The position numbers and the translations under genes are program-made. The notes under the pieces are model-generated. The model did not search any database and was not told the DNA's origin. It worked only from the letters and a program-made list of their open reading frames with translations. DNA of 64,000 nucleotides from Acinetobacter sp. A47. GTDB taxonomy: Bacteria > Pseudomonadota > Gammaproteobacteria > Pseudomonadales > Moraxellaceae. Where the stretch lies: the NCBI RefSeq assembly GCF_000805455.1, contig NZ_JSUS01000024.1:23339-87338 (forward strand), given 5' to 3'. This document shows positions 25,810 through 33,655 of the stretch, in pieces; the first letter of the stretch is position 1; each line of letters begins with the position of its first letter.

Positions 25810-26271
25810 TTATCTCTCTAAATCCAGGGTGGATCGGTAATAGGAACCATCTGGTAGGTAGGTGTGGGCGCTGCCCTCAAGATGATTGTTTTTTAAATGG
25901 AAAATTAGTAAGACTACAAAATTTGCACCCACTTTTGGATCGGACACCAATTCCCTCATGGTGTGATGGTCTTTACTGCTGGGTTGTACACTAAAGAGAG
26001 GATGGCTATGCCATTCACCTAAATAGTTAAATTTTTGATAATTATTGTTTGTTGATTTATGAAAAAGGCGGATTGCTTTAATAGCATCCGTAATTCCACG
26101 TACAAAGGATGCTATCGTTCCACTCTTTTGAACAGTTAATGAGCTAACTCTAAAATGGTTTGTACCTATATGCTCACCCATTAAAACACCGCCACATTCG
26201 TGAGTTCCAGACTTCAACAGGGCCTTTATCAGTAAATTTTGTATATCAGTAGGAATGGATATTTTCAGCAT
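25810..26271 (-). CDS. cap3: CBASS Cap3 JAMM/MPN isopeptidase
   Basis: 153-residue JAB/MPN metalloprotease. The metal site is complete: Glu25 (His-Glu-Cys-Gly-Gly-Val-Leu), His88-x-His90-Pro91 (Glu-Trp-His-Ser-His-Pro) and Ser98-x-x-Asp101. In type II CBASS, Cap3 removes the CD-NTase from Cap2-made conjugates and so tunes the system. It lies between cap2 (5-nt gap) and cap4 (2-nt gap) in one transcript. Confidence 0.92.
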   Translation of the reverse strand: MLKISIPTDIQNLLIKALLKSGTHECGGVLMGEHIGTNHFRVSSLTVQKSGTIASFVRGITDAIKAIRLFHKSTNNNYQKFNYLGEWHSHPLFSVQPSSKDHHTMRELVSDPKVGANFVVLLIFHLKNNHLEGSAHTYLPDGSYYRSTLDLER

Positions 26272-26276
26272 TAGTA

Positions 26277-27989
26277 TTAACCTTTTATCGGTTCAGGCTC
26301 TTCAATAGAATTGCCATTCTCACTTTCAGATATCTGTTTATCTGTAGGAGATTCTGTTACTAACGCACCTGAACAATCGATAGGATGAGTATCAAAAGGA
26401 CATTGAAAGATCCAATATCTACGGAACCCTATTAAATATGCTGAATATGGATAAGAGGATTGCTCATCAATTGTACATAAAGTATCTAATGTGAACTGCG
26501 TCATAGATGCTGCAAGAGCTGTTACATCTGCATCTGATGCTATATATGTTTGGTTTTGTGTTTGAAAGCCGTAATTATTAACTTTGCCCTCTGGAATTGG
26601 TTCCAACGTTTGTAAGACACCATAAATATGATTGCGAAGTTCTAAGGGGGAGGCATCTAACGTTGGACGACTACGGGCCATCATTGCTCCACCACCGCCA
26701 CCAAAAATTTCACCCCATACCATGGGAATGTGTTTTCTTTTAGCAATTGCAGCTAATGTTAAGAACGTATGAGTATTTGCTGTCGCATCAATAATCAGAT
26801 TACATGTGGCAATGGCATTAGCGATATTGGAATTTAAATGAGGATTTTCCTGTCCACCAATTTGCATTTCATACGTTTCAACTTGTATGTCTAATGCTGT
26901 TCGTTTTAATGCTCTTTCAACAGCATAGGTTTTAGCAAAGCCAACATCTAACCAGTTGAGTTCATTACGGACAAGATTGTGGGGGAGCAGAATATCATCA
27001 TCAATAAGTAGAAAATTTTTACAACCCGACCGTGCCAGTGAAATTGCAATTTTACTTCCTAACGATCCAAGACCTACTATTGCTACCCTTGTATCATTGA
27101 GATGGCTAAATTGTGCTGGCAATCTTTGGCTCTGATCATCATGTAGATTAATAGCAGGATAACTTACGAAAAGTGGTGCTGTATTATTAACCAAGAATAG
27201 TTCCAAGTTCCCCTTTATGTCATATAACAATATAGGCTGTATGGAACTTGTGAATTCCTCCTGAGCAGGCCATAAATTGCCTAAAAAGGATTCTAATGAA
27301 GCTCGGTCATTTATGGATTCCTTTAACTGAGGAACAGAATCAATTCGTATTGCCCATCCAGACAATTCAATTCTTTCATTAGAAAATGATGGTACGATGT
27401 CAGGTAGAGGTTTGTTCTGAATATTTGTGGGAACAATAACGGTTTTGTCTCGAAAGCTTGAGATGGCAACCTTAAAGTCCATTTTTTCAGAGTCACTACC
27501 CAAGAGTATTTGACATAACATAGGTGTTTCAATGAACCTTTCTGAAACACCTCTTAATTTTTGACCTATTGTTTCAGAATGCCTAGAGGGTACAGGTTCT
27601 ACATTCATCTCCAATACAGTCATTGCATCTGTTAATAAAAGAAGCTGGGCACTTCTAACTAGATCCACTCCACTGATGTTGGTATTCCAATTATCTGGGC
27701 CATATTCTAGACACAGCACTCCTGAACCACCATACTGGTGCAAGATACTCCATCTTTCACCAGATTTTTGTGGGCGTATATATGCTGGTAGCTCTGGGAA
27801 AAGCTCTGGATATACTAAAACACCATTAAAATCTATAGTTCCTATCTTTAGAGAGAAGTTCAAATGCAGTTCATTTGTGTCTGTTGAGTTCCACTCCTGA
27901 ATCTTAAAACTATTTTTCTCTTTCTCAAGATCAGTCAATAACTGCCGTTCTTGAGCTAGGCGTTCTAATGGTGTTTTTAGCAGCTCCAT
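26277..27989 (-). CDS. cap2: CBASS Cap2 (fused E2-E1 ubiquitin-like ligase)
   Basis: 570-residue E2/E1 fusion. The N-terminal E2-like domain (about 1-140) has Cys93 in Gly-Val-Leu-Cys-Leu-Glu-Tyr, followed by Pro-Asp-Asn-Trp-Asn, the expected active-site surroundings. A linker domain leads to a ThiF/E1 domain with Gly306-Leu-Gly-Ser-Leu-Gly311 and Asp330-Asp331. The E1 cysteine is not obvious; Cys505, Cys530 and Cys539 are candidates. In type II CBASS, Cap2 conjugates the C terminus of the CD-NTase to other proteins and primes it. The start overlaps the cyclase stop by 1 base (TAATG). Confidence 0.9.
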   Translation of the reverse strand: MELLKTPLERLAQERQLLTDLEKEKNSFKIQEWNSTDTNELHLNFSLKIGTIDFNGVLVYPELFPELPAYIRPQKSGERWSILHQYGGSGVLCLEYGPDNWNTNISGVDLVRSAQLLLLTDAMTVLEMNVEPVPSRHSETIGQKLRGVSERFIETPMLCQILLGSDSEKMDFKVAISSFRDKTVIVPTNIQNKPLPDIVPSFSNERIELSGWAIRIDSVPQLKESINDRASLESFLGNLWPAQEEFTSSIQPILLYDIKGNLELFLVNNTAPLFVSYPAINLHDDQSQRLPAQFSHLNDTRVAIVGLGSLGSKIAISLARSGCKNFLLIDDDILLPHNLVRNELNWLDVGFAKTYAVERALKRTALDIQVETYEMQIGGQENPHLNSNIANAIATCNLIIDATANTHTFLTLAAIAKRKHIPMVWGEIFGGGGGAMMARSRPTLDASPLELRNHIYGVLQTLEPIPEGKVNNYGFQTQNQTYIASDADVTALAASMTQFTLDTLCTIDEQSSYPYSAYLIGFRRYWIFQCPFDTHPIDCSGALVTESPTDKQISESENGNSIEEPEPIKG

Positions 27990-29002
27990 TACGCAAAGCC
28001 TCCTGGTTTATTTGGATAAACAGGGGTTGATGGAAATGTTAATCCCGCACCTAGAGCAGAACGGATTAAAGAGCTGGCTATATCAGCAGAGTTTGCACTT
28101 TTGTATGATGCCGAACGTGGAAAACGATTACCCAGAACCTGCCGCCATAGGGCTAATGCTTTATCATCATCTGTTTCATTTAAGGCGTTTCGTGCAATAG
28201 CAGCTTGTTCTTTTACCTTTTCATAAAAAGTTTTGAACTCATCTGCTGTAACCGCAGAAAAAACATTATTGCCTGCAACACCAGGATCTTCTAAATGTGG
28301 AATTATGCCTAGTGACGCATAAATCCCATAAGAATCCCTGATCGTTTCTAAAAGATAAACAAACAACTTTTCATAGTTGGATTCGTAGTAATTCATATGC
28401 TTGGCAACCAGGCATTCTAAAATGAATCCTTTTGGTCTTTTTAAATCAGACAAGTTCTCACGACGCCACCATTTAAATAGCTTCACAAGAGGCTTAAATC
28501 GACCATTTGCATTTTTATTCACCTCAACAGTCCACTCGGTATGGGCTGGAGGGTTGGTAACTAGCCATTCTTCAAGATGAATGTCTGGAATCAGATAGCC
28601 GCCATATCCATCTGAAATGATAGGGACAACATCCATATCAACTTTTTTCAACTTAACATTTACTGAACGACGGTTAACGGTAAGATCGGTATATCCAATA
28701 TCCTTTAATGCCGTATGTACTGTATCAAGGACAATTTGAGGATCATCATTAATTGTGTGATTTGTAAGGGCAATAATATCTACATCTGGCCTTTGTGTGA
28801 TTCCGCCTATGGTAGTTGGACGTACTGCCGTATTTCTTTTATAAGAACCTGATAAGAATGTATGCACATGTACTTTGCTGAATTCATTATGCACTTTTAA
28901 AGCATCACGAAGCGTATTATGTGCGCTTGAACAATCATTAACCGTTGTTGTAGATGGTTCAATATCGGAAAGTAGGTCAAGAAACTGCTGTTGAGTTGTC
29001 AT
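27989..29002 (-). CDS. cdnD: CD-NTase (CdnD-like cyclic-oligonucleotide synthase)
   Basis: 337-residue cGAS/DncV-like nucleotidyltransferase from the ATG at 29002 (preceded by GAGAGA). Catalytic features are Gly51-Ser-Tyr-Lys, Asp73-x-Asp75 (Arg-Pro-Asp-Val-Asp-Ile) and a third Asp at 124 (Val-Asp-Met-Asp-Val-Val-Pro). The chain ends Pro-Gly-Gly-Phe-Ala; a small C-terminal residue is what Cap2 conjugates in type II systems. Pairing with a SAVED effector suggests clade D and a cyclic trinucleotide product, as known for Acinetobacter and Enterobacter CdnD. First gene of the CBASS block. Confidence 0.9.
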   Translation of the reverse strand: MTTQQQFLDLLSDIEPSTTTVNDCSSAHNTLRDALKVHNEFSKVHVHTFLSGSYKRNTAVRPTTIGGITQRPDVDIIALTNHTINDDPQIVLDTVHTALKDIGYTDLTVNRRSVNVKLKKVDMDVVPIISDGYGGYLIPDIHLEEWLVTNPPAHTEWTVEVNKNANGRFKPLVKLFKWWRRENLSDLKRPKGFILECLVAKHMNYYESNYEKLFVYLLETIRDSYGIYASLGIIPHLEDPGVAGNNVFSAVTADEFKTFYEKVKEQAAIARNALNETDDDKALALWRQVLGNRFPRSASYKSANSADIASSLIRSALGAGLTFPSTPVYPNKPGGFA

Positions 29003-29065
29003 AATTCTCTCTGAGCCCATGTACTAAAATGGGGCATAAAATTAAGTGCGATCAGAAAAATTAAG

Positions 29066-29105
29066 TAACCTACTGCTGTGAACTTTGTTGCATAGCAGTA
29101 GGTTA
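29066..29105. terminator. Hairpin upstream of cdnD
   Basis: Perfect 12-bp inverted repeat TAACCTACTGCT / AGCAGTAGGTTA with a 16-nt loop between the small ORF and cdnD. On the minus strand it is followed by ACTTAATTTTT, compatible with a terminator or attenuator that separates the small ORF from the CBASS operon. Confidence 0.5.
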
Positions 29106-29116
29106 TTTAACCTTGT

Positions 29117-29296
29117 TTACGATATTGAGTTTGAGTTATCAGGATCATCCGATTTTTTATTACGGATAGCATCCTTTTCTTCTTTCAATGGCCGAGTTCT
29201 GGGAAATTTAAAATATCCAGTTGGATGGACAATAATTTTTCCAGATTTATGGCGATAAGATTTACAAAACACGAAGTCTTGATTTTCGGTAGGCAT
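29117..29296 (-). CDS. Small hypothetical protein upstream of CBASS
   Basis: 59-residue protein from the ATG at 29296, preceded by a perfect AGGAGG ribosome-binding site 7 nt upstream (an upstream in-frame ATG at 29338 lacks one). The sequence is basic and polar (Phe-Cys-Lys-Ser-Tyr-Arg-His-Lys-Ser-Gly-Lys; Pro-Leu-Lys-Glu-Glu-Lys), with no signal peptide or membrane segment. No family is recognised. It lies between the ImmA-type regulator and cdnD on the same strand and could be a regulator, inhibitor or unrelated cargo. Confidence 0.6.
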   Translation of the reverse strand: MPTENQDFVFCKSYRHKSGKIIVHPTGYFKFPRTRPLKEEKDAIRNKKSDDPDNSNSIS

Positions 29297-29350
29297 TGTT
29301 AGCCCTCCTATTTTGGCGGCTCGTTTTTCAGGGCGCATACCAAAATAAGC

Positions 29351-29500
29351 GGGTAAATCTTGAGATTTACGGGCCTAAATGTTAGAATGGGGTTCTGACA
29401 GCCAGATCTAACATGAGGTATGCGTAGGGCTTAGAGCCATATGCCTTTCCTGTGGGAAAATCTATCAAGCCGACTCTACCCAATAGAGTCGGCTTTTTAA
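29351..29500 (+). ncRNA. Candidate small RNA: hairpin series ending in a terminator
   Basis: Four hairpins in 150 bp: GTAAATCT/AGATTTAC (29353-29370), ATGTTAGA/TCTAACAT (29379-29414), an AGG..GGCT/AGCC..CCT stem (29416-29446), and AGCCGACTCTA/TAGAGTCGGCT (29468-29494) followed by TTTTTAATTT, an ideal plus-strand terminator. No plus-strand gene precedes it, so a short structured RNA is the natural reading. The first hairpin also sits upstream of the small ORF on the minus strand and might instead be an operator. No family recognised. Confidence 0.4.
29468..29498 (+). terminator. Rho-independent terminator
   Basis: An 11-bp stem AGCCGACTCTA / TAGAGTCGGCT and T-run on the plus strand. It also lies just past the end of the minus-strand ImmA/IrrE gene, but on that strand the U-run is poor. 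Confidence 0.8.
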
Positions 29501-29501
29501 T

Positions 29502-30584
29502 TTATGAAACCATCTCAATAGTCTCCATTGAATCTAGGTCAAAATAATATAGTTTTTTAAAGTCATCTTCATATAAGTCAAATAATTGAGATAACTCACT
29601 AATGACAGATGTTGATGTTTTTTTTGCATCTATTGCGTAGTCAAAGAGCATTGAAGCTACTCTATATGTCGGTTCTCGATCCAATTCATTTGGTTCAACT
29701 TTACGATAACCACGCATAGCCATCTGCCGCCATAAATTGGCACTTTGACTTGAAGTTATAGTTCCTAACTCTGACGCCCTATAGATTAAGGCCGCCATTG
29801 AGGTTTTCCATTCCTTTTTAAGTCTTAGATAATGAGCTAAATTAGTTGAACCTAATTGATCAATAATTTTTTCTTCTGGCATTAAGAATTCGGCAGCAAA
29901 GTCATTTGCTTCTTTTTCCATGAACTCAGATGGCTCTTCATGGAGGACCAAATGCCCAAGTTCATGTGCTAATGTGAAGCGTATTCTGTCATTTGGCTGG
30001 TTTGCATTTAGAAATACGCATGGAGACACACCATGCATTTTTAAGGATACGCCATCAACATTGTTATCTTTAAAGTCGCATAAAAAGACTAAAACCCCTG
30101 CATCTTCTACAGTGGCAGTTAGGTTTTCAAGAGGTTCATTCCCTAACGCCCACAATGATCTAAGTTTTTTAGCAGCTTCTTGAGGAGTGTTTATATCTAG
30201 GCCAATTTTAAAAGTTGGTAAGGAATTTTTTCTTTTTGGTACATTTGTGAATAATTCTAATGTTTGTACATGGCTCATTTTTAACATCATTTCAGCATTC
30301 ATGCGGCTCAATGCTTTAGCTGTGGTAGAGCTTTTTTTTCTGTATGCATGCAAACTAATTGGCAGTGCATTTAGCTTTTCAATATGTTCGAAAAATCGTA
30401 TAGGGAAATGTAGGGCATTGGATAGATTATGGATAACTTCATCGGAGGGTTTTAAGTCCCCACTTTCAATTTTAGATAATGAAGCCTGGGTAATAGACTG
30501 TCCCATTTCAGCAATTAGTTCAGTTTGACTAAGACCACGAAAGTTTCGTGCAATACTAAGCATGTCAGGATTGAAATGAGTCAT
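29502..30584 (-). CDS. XRE-ImmA/IrrE family regulator-protease
   Basis: 360 residues from the ATG at 30584, preceded by GGAGGTG. The N-terminal XRE helix-turn-helix (about residues 8-62: Leu-Ser-Gln-Thr-Glu-Leu... Ala-Ser-Leu-Ser-Lys-Ile-Glu-Ser-Gly) is followed by an ImmA/IrrE (COG2856) zinc metalloprotease domain with His207-Glu-Leu-Gly-His211 and Glu225. Relatives cleave repressors after DNA damage or in phage-type elements. Separate helix-turn-helix/ImmA-type pairs regulate some CBASS operons, so this fused form may control the CBASS genes next door; that is inference. Confidence 0.85.
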   Translation of the reverse strand: MTHFNPDMLSIARNFRGLSQTELIAEMGQSITQASLSKIESGDLKPSDEVIHNLSNALHFPIRFFEHIEKLNALPISLHAYRKKSSTTAKALSRMNAEMMLKMSHVQTLELFTNVPKRKNSLPTFKIGLDINTPQEAAKKLRSLWALGNEPLENLTATVEDAGVLVFLCDFKDNNVDGVSLKMHGVSPCVFLNANQPNDRIRFTLAHELGHLVLHEEPSEFMEKEANDFAAEFLMPEEKIIDQLGSTNLAHYLRLKKEWKTSMAALIYRASELGTITSSQSANLWRQMAMRGYRKVEPNELDREPTYRVASMLFDYAIDAKKTSTSVISELSQLFDLYEDDFKKLYYFDLDSMETIEMVS

Positions 30585-30641
30585 ATTCACCTCCAAGATC
30601 ATTGACTTACAGATCAAGTTGATCGAATGATAACTGAACAA

Positions 30642-31013
30642 AAAAGCTTATGCAAATTTTTCTTCAAATTATTCCTAAATTGTTTCTTTTTTATCTTGCA
30701 TTGCTTTATGTAGTGGTAATTTTGGTTTTTAGCACAACATATAGTGTTTTTGATTTTACATTCTATTTGAAAGATTTTAATTTCGCTATAGAATTTTATG
30801 TCAAAATTTGAGCATTAAAATATTTGGGTAAAGATAGAGGATGATCAGTGTTCTTATAAGGGGCAGTTTGACTTTCGATTATTTAGAAAATGTATTTTTA
30901 TTAAATATTTGACCATTTGGAGGGAATTCTAAAGTGATTTTTTCTTGCTAAAATTAGGTTTAAGGACGATTGTTTCCTTTTCTCCCAGAGTGTAATTAAA
31001 TAAAGGATTTAAA
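30642..31013. other. Divergent intergenic region
   Basis: About 370 bp between the divergent ImmA/IrrE and DUF5677-like genes. It is AT-rich and presumably holds both promoters. No clear inverted-repeat operator or RNA was found. Confidence 0.5.
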
Positions 31014-31721
31014 ATGAAGATGAACTTGAATAAGAATGGAAAAAAACGTATTCACTTTATAATCAGAGAGCTTGATAAGACTCAGAATGAAGTAAATAAA
31101 ATTTCAGCTTCAGTTCAGATAGACGAGGATGATCAATATCAGCGTATTAATAGAGCATATTTTCAGTTGTTCCAAACACATTATCTTTCCTTTAAATTAC
31201 TTATGAAAGAAGATCATTTTTCCTCCGCTGTTGTCGTAGCTCGTACGATGCTAGAAATATATGTTAGGTGTTTTTATTTAGAGTTTATAGAACAGCCTAA
31301 AGGGACAGATGTTGAAACGTTAATTACTCAACCAAAAGACTTTGCTAGTTTTTTTCAGATAAGTACAGCTTTAGATAATTTTGAAGACCCAGACAATGGA
31401 GATTTTCATAAACACTTCAAGCAATTCACAAAGCAAGGTAAAGCTTTGTACGAAAAGTATTCAACTTTCACACATGGTCGTGGTGAGCTACTGAATGTAC
31501 TATTTAAAGGTAAACAACCTGTCTGTGCCTATGAGGATATTGAAAGTATATTGCTGACCCTTAATGGCATGTTACAGGTGTTTGCAATGCAATTTCTACA
31601 TATGAATGCTAATGAGGCATTGAAAAAAAGATTGCTTGATAGAATGCTTAAAACTGAAGAAACTTTTCTTAATCATGGTATAGGCCAACCAGACTATTAT
31701 TCTAATTTAACCTCTTGGTGA
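31014..31721 (+). CDS. DUF5677-like helical protein, possible HEPN fold
   Basis: 235 residues, mostly alpha-helical, preceded by an AAGGA ribosome-binding site. The central Ala-Val-Val-Val-Ala-Arg-Thr-Met-Leu-Glu-Ile-Tyr-Val-Arg-Cys (near residues 74-88) and Tyr-Ser-Thr-Phe-Thr-His-Gly-Arg-Gly (near 148-156) resemble DUF5677/AbiV-type HEPN-like proteins common in defence islands. The canonical R-x4-6-H HEPN RNase motif is not clearly present. As the last cargo gene it stops 74 bp before the first clear right-end repeat (31795). Confidence 0.5.
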   Translation: MKMNLNKNGKKRIHFIIRELDKTQNEVNKISASVQIDEDDQYQRINRAYFQLFQTHYLSFKLLMKEDHFSSAVVVARTMLEIYVRCFYLEFIEQPKGTDVETLITQPKDFASFFQISTALDNFEDPDNGDFHKHFKQFTKQGKALYEKYSTFTHGRGELLNVLFKGKQPVCAYEDIESILLTLNGMLQVFAMQFLHMNANEALKKRLLDRMLKTEETFLNHGIGQPDYYSNLTSW

Positions 31722-31794
31722 ACTAAATAGGAAATGAGAGAACAACAGTGCAAAACTGTTTTTCTCTCAATATACTATCGCTTCCATTTTCTAA

Positions 31795-31810
31795 GTCGCA
31801 TAGTTGTTTG
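31795..31810 (-). repeat. Right-end TnsB-type binding site 2
   Basis: GTCGCATAGTTGTTTG, the inverse of the left-end motif CAAAGAACTATGCGAC with two changes. Confidence 0.8.
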
Positions 31811-31814
31811 GAAT

Positions 31815-31830
31815 GTCGCATAGTTGTTTG
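31815..31830 (-). repeat. Right-end TnsB-type binding site 1
   Basis: An identical copy of the neighbouring right-end site, 9 bp inside the terminal TGACA, mirroring the left end. Confidence 0.82.
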
Positions 31831-31839
31831 TAAATGACA

Positions 31840-31844
31840 GCCAC
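31840..31844. repeat. Target-site duplication, right copy
   Basis: GCCAC directly after the transposon end TGACA, identical to 4665-4669. Confidence 0.93.
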
Positions 31845-32679
31845 CACCAACCAGTGCAATTGCTGAAGCGGTATGGTGAGGTGCCCGAAATGGGCGCTGG
31901 CCAAATGGATGAGGTGCATTGGCCACCGAATAGATGCTGGCAACTTCCAGATTTTCCTGGGCATTAAGGGGCGGTAAAATTGAAGGTAGACGCGAAGCCA
32001 GCAAGGTTTTTCCGGTACCCGGAGGGCCTTTAAACAATAAAGAATGTCCACCTGCAGCAGCAATTTCCAGTGCACGGCGGGGGCGTAACTGGCCTTTTAC
32101 ATCGGCAAGATCAAGTTGATAGGCCGATGATGCTGAACTGGGGCGTTGCGGTGTTGCCTCAAGCTTGGGGTTACCCAAAAAATGTGCACAGACTTGCTGT
32201 AAGTGTTGTGCGGCATAGACTTCAAAATCGGGGAGCTGGCTTGCCTCATCCAGATTTGCCTGCGGGAGTAACAGCCGATGCCGGGCCTGCTGGCATGCCA
32301 TAGCGATTGTTAATGCCCCTGATATTCCGCGTAAATGCCCGTCAAGCGCCAGTTCCCCTATAAATTCAAAGCCTTCGGTACTATGCTCCGGTAATTGTCC
32401 GGAAGCGATCAGGATACCCAAAGCAATCGGCAAGTCCAGCCGGGAGCCATCCTTGGGCAAATCGGCGGGGGCCAGATTGATGGTCAGGCGCTTGGTGGGA
32501 AACTGAAAACCGCTATTGATGATGGCAGAACGAACCCGATCTTTACTTTCACGTACAGCGGCTTCAGGTAAACCCACAATCGTTAAAGAAGGAAGGCCCG
32601 AGCTAATATGTACTTCTACTTCAATTTGCGGGGCATGTAGCCCCAAAAGCCCTCGTGTATAGATCTTGGCAAAAGACAT
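31840..32679 (-). pseudogene. comM: comM 5' fragment (N-terminal half)
   Basis: N-terminal part of ComM from the start Met-Ser-Phe-Ala-Lys-Ile-Tyr-Thr-Arg-Gly through the Walker A Gly-Pro-Pro-Gly-Thr-Gly-Lys-Thr and the Arg-Pro-Phe-Arg-Ala-Pro-His-His-Thr motif, to Val-Gly-Gly-Gly. The frame runs on into the transposon and would end at 31723, adding some 40 foreign residues. Walker B lies in the other fragment, so ATP hydrolysis should be lost. The comM promoter stays with this piece. Confidence 0.95.
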
Positions 32680-32748
32680 CTTATTATTGTTCCATTATGG
32701 TGCATTATTTTTCATTATTCCGAGGTGCGACATGCACCGATTGTGTGC

Positions 32749-32976
32749 TTATTTTTTGTTCTGGATCACCTCTTCCAGTGCTTTCATTTGTTGCTGGAGT
32801 TCGGTCAGCCGCTGGTTGGCAAGGTCAAGCGCAGTTCTTTGACGATCAAGTTCCTGTTTTGAAACTAAATCCAGTTTTTCAATGCTTTCGTTTAGCAAGG
32901 CACGCAGATTTTTTTCCAGGTCTTTTCTGGGTTGGTCAACTTGCTGCAAAATGGCCTGTAGAAGGGTTTCAATCAT
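32749..32976 (-). CDS. ubiK: Ubiquinone biosynthesis accessory factor UbiK
   Basis: 75-residue BMFP-family protein. The N-terminal amphipathic part is followed by a long coiled coil (about residues 38-72: Leu-Asp-Arg-Gln-Arg-Thr-Ala-Leu-Asp-Leu-Ala-Asn-Gln-Arg-Leu), the family pattern. UbiK binds UbiJ and lipids and helps aerobic coenzyme Q synthesis. It lies upstream of comM on the same strand, 69 bp away. Confidence 0.82.
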   Translation of the reverse strand: MIETLLQAILQQVDQPRKDLEKNLRALLNESIEKLDLVSKQELDRQRTALDLANQRLTELQQQMKALEEVIQNKK

Positions 32977-33133
32977 AAGGTACTCAATAGGTTATGTATA
33001 TTTGCTGTTCAGTGTATCACTGCTGGCCTGAATCCTCTAGCACAGTTCAGGCCAGAAGCAGGCCCGGTTGATCAACCGGAACAGGGGCAAATGATACTTA
33101 TTTTCGATGGACTATCTACATCTTCATGGCTAA

Positions 33134-33586
<453 letters not shown>

Positions 33587-33655
33587 GTTGGCACAAACTT
33601 TGCTGAGCTATTAAAGGTATAGCAATAGCTCGCAAAATCAGGTTGGGGGACACGA

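Larger units (their letters stand above)
4670..31839. mobile_element. Tn7-family (Tn6022/AbaR-backbone-like) transposon in comM
   Basis: A complete element of 27,170 bp with inverted ends TGTCATTT and AAATGACA, flanked by the 5-bp duplication GCCAC. Both ends carry repeated 16-17-bp sites: three at the left (4679-4772) and two clear ones at the right (31795-31830). The left end encodes TnsA-, TnsB-, TnsC- and TniQ-like proteins and a zinc-ribbon protein, in the order known for tniC-tniA-tniB-tniD-tniE in AbaR islands. The cargo differs from AbaR: no resistance gene is visible, but there are an AT-rich biosynthetic operon and a type II CBASS operon. As all five backbone genes look intact, the element may still be mobile. 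Confidence 0.93.

Noticed and set aside
29339..29501. Retron-type RNA
   Set aside because: No reverse transcriptase gene nearby, so the retron reading is not supported.
31749..31766. Third right-end TnsB site
   Set aside because: GTGCAAAACTGTTTT only weakly resembles the motif; not enough to call.
31723..31839. Extension of the comM 5' fragment into the transposon
   Set aside because: About 40 residues encoded by transposon-end sequence; a by-product of the insertion, not a designed fusion.
4670..31839. attTn7/glmS-type insertion
   Set aside because: No glmS flank; the flanks are the two halves of comM, so the target is comM.
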